Shown here piece by piece: positions 63,186 through 64,000 of a stretch of 64,000 nucleotides of DNA. Position 1 is the stretch's first letter, and each line of letters opens with the position of its first letter. Made by a program: the position numbers and the translations under genes. Below the pieces are notes generated by a model. It ran no database searches. It saw only the letters and a program-made list of their open reading frames with translations, and was not told where the DNA came from. Origin of the DNA: Nostoc sp. CHAB 5844 (GTDB taxonomy: Bacteria > Cyanobacteriota > Cyanobacteriia > Cyanobacteriales > Nostocaceae); contig NZ_JAIVFW010000015.1 in assembly GCF_020829595.1 (NCBI RefSeq), forward strand, positions 62,001 to 126,000, read 5' to 3'.

Positions 63186-64000
63186 ATATTGCCATCATTG
63201 GTTGTGGTTATGTAGGTTATGCAATGGCTAAATATTGGCAGCAAAAGATGACTTTTGTTGTTACAGCTACCACAACTACCCCTGAACGCCTTCAACAACT
63301 ACAAACTGTAGCACAAAAAGTCGTAATTGCTCAAGGAAACGACGCTGAAACACTTCAATCAGTTTTGCAAAATCAAGATATAGTATTGCTGAGTGTAGGT
63401 GCAAAAAGCGCAAATTTATATGAAAAAACTTATTTAGAAACTGCCAAAACTTTAGTGGCAATTTTGCCGCAATTACCCAATATCAAGCAAATTATCTACA
63501 CAGGTAGTTATTCTGTTTACGGCGATCGCAACGGTGCTACGGTAGATGAAGATACACCAGTTGAGCCAACCCATGAGCAAGGAATAATTCTCAAAGAGAC
63601 AGAAAAAGTTTTACTCTCAGCCGTTAGTGAGAAATTGCAAGTTTGCATCTTGCGCTTGGGTGGGATTTATGGAACTAATCGTGAACTGATTAAAATATTT
63701 GGTCGTGTATCTGGTACAACTCGTCCTGGTAATGGCGAGGATATCACGAATTGGATTCATTTAGATGATATTGTCGGTGCGATCGAGTTTGCCCGTCAAC
63801 AACACTTACAAGGTATTTATAATCTGGTGGATGATGCACATTTAAGCAGCCGAGAATTGCTAGATAGTTTGTTTGCTAAACACAATTTACCCAACGTGCA
63901 ATGGGATAATTCCCTCAAGAGCAACCGCCCATACAATGCCACAGTATCTAATCAAAAAATTAAAAATGCGGGATATAAATTGATTCATCCGCAAATGATT
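63182..64000 (+). CDS. NAD(P)-dependent epimerase/dehydratase, 3' end outside window
   Basis: 273 residues visible, frame open to the window end. Rossmann start MNIAIIGCGYVGYAMAKYW. Extended-SDR catalytic area YTGSYSVYGD with a possible shifted Ser/Tyr, then ILRLGGIYG, WIHLDDIVGAIEFA and GIYNLVDDAHLSSRELLD. Resembles the YeeZ-type NAD-dependent epimerase group acting on nucleotide sugars or related compounds. Starts inside the DUF6887 stop (ATGA). Confidence 0.82.
   Translation, partial: MNIAIIGCGYVGYAMAKYWQQKMTFVVTATTTTPERLQQLQTVAQKVVIAQGNDAETLQSVLQNQDIVLLSVGAKSANLYEKTYLETAKTLVAILPQLPNIKQIIYTGSYSVYGDRNGATVDEDTPVEPTHEQGIILKETEKVLLSAVSEKLQVCILRLGGIYGTNRELIKIFGRVSGTTRPGNGEDITNWIHLDDIVGAIEFARQQHLQGIYNLVDDAHLSSRELLDSLFAKHNLPNVQWDNSLKSNRPYNATVSNQKIKNAGYKLIHPQMI

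Noticed and set aside
1-64000. tRNA, rRNA or tmRNA genes
   Set aside because: I looked through the gaps for T-loop words (ggttcgaatc and variants) and cloverleaf-like arms and found none; a tRNAscan-SE run would settle it.

Overview
The window looks like chromosome from a filamentous, heterocyst-type cyanobacterium (Nostocales, Nostoc-like). Supporting signs are many HIP1 octamers (GCGATCGC), photosynthesis-linked genes (ycf3, CBS-CP12, clpR/clpP3), a scytonemin sunscreen locus, and dense short interspersed repeats and MITE-like fold-back elements typical of Nostoc intergenic DNA. No tRNA, rRNA, CRISPR array, prophage or full insertion sequence was found.

Region 1 (1-18911, all + strand) is the 3' part of a scytonemin supercluster: the end of scyD, then scyE and scyF (exported beta-propeller proteins with PEP-CTERM tails), the ebo genes eboA-F for precursor export to the periplasm, an enteric-type tyrA inserted between eboC and eboD, and a dedicated aromatic supply set trpE/G-trpC-trpA-trpB-trpD-aroG. 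Together these make tryptophan and 4-hydroxyphenylpyruvate, move the scytonemin precursor to the periplasm and finish the pigment there. scyA-C and any dsbA, glycosyltransferase, tyrosinase or aroB genes are not in view, and trpF is absent from the stretch seen. Repeats and one MITE sit in the gaps between these genes.

Region 2 (19385-26364) holds two unusual NPF-repeat proteins, one with a GNGNW repeat array and a PEP-CTERM tail, then a DUF6438/DUF6174 secreted protein, a tandem tspO pair, a VanX-like dipeptidase and a low-complexity membrane-anchored protein.

Region 3 (26882-35524) is mostly housekeeping: CBS-CP12 fusion, gatC, ycf3, SRAP/YedK protein, GST, thioesterase, degenerate MBL-fold protein, truB, a DUF6887 protein, a J-domain protein and the clpR-clpP3 operon.

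Region 4 (35864-45112) holds a tandem VWA pair, a secreted unknown, and a urease cluster ureD-ureA-ureB-coq4-ureC. ureD carries an in-frame two-unit intergenic repeat, and a Coq4-family gene splits ureB from ureC. A secreted threonine/proline-repeat protein follows.

Region 5 (45445-64000) holds a decayed Rpn-family gene, an FHA-class A PBP fusion, uvrB, a five-copy 19-residue repeat protein, a stress-like group (two CsbD proteins, a lipoprotein, an unknown), a Tat-exported alpha carbonic anhydrase, a flavin oxidoreductase, a second DAHP synthase, a J-domain/pentapeptide protein, a sensor kinase, a DUF6888/DUF6887 pair and a partial NAD-dependent epimerase.

The most striking undescribed-looking signal is upstream of the second DAHP synthase gene on the minus strand (58592-58715). 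A 21-codon leader ORF with eight Phe/Tyr/Trp codons ends in a segment that can pair with the 5' arm of a following intrinsic terminator. This is the layout of a classical translation-coupled attenuator, here for aromatic amino acid synthesis. A second hairpin/terminator module lies just upstream of it.
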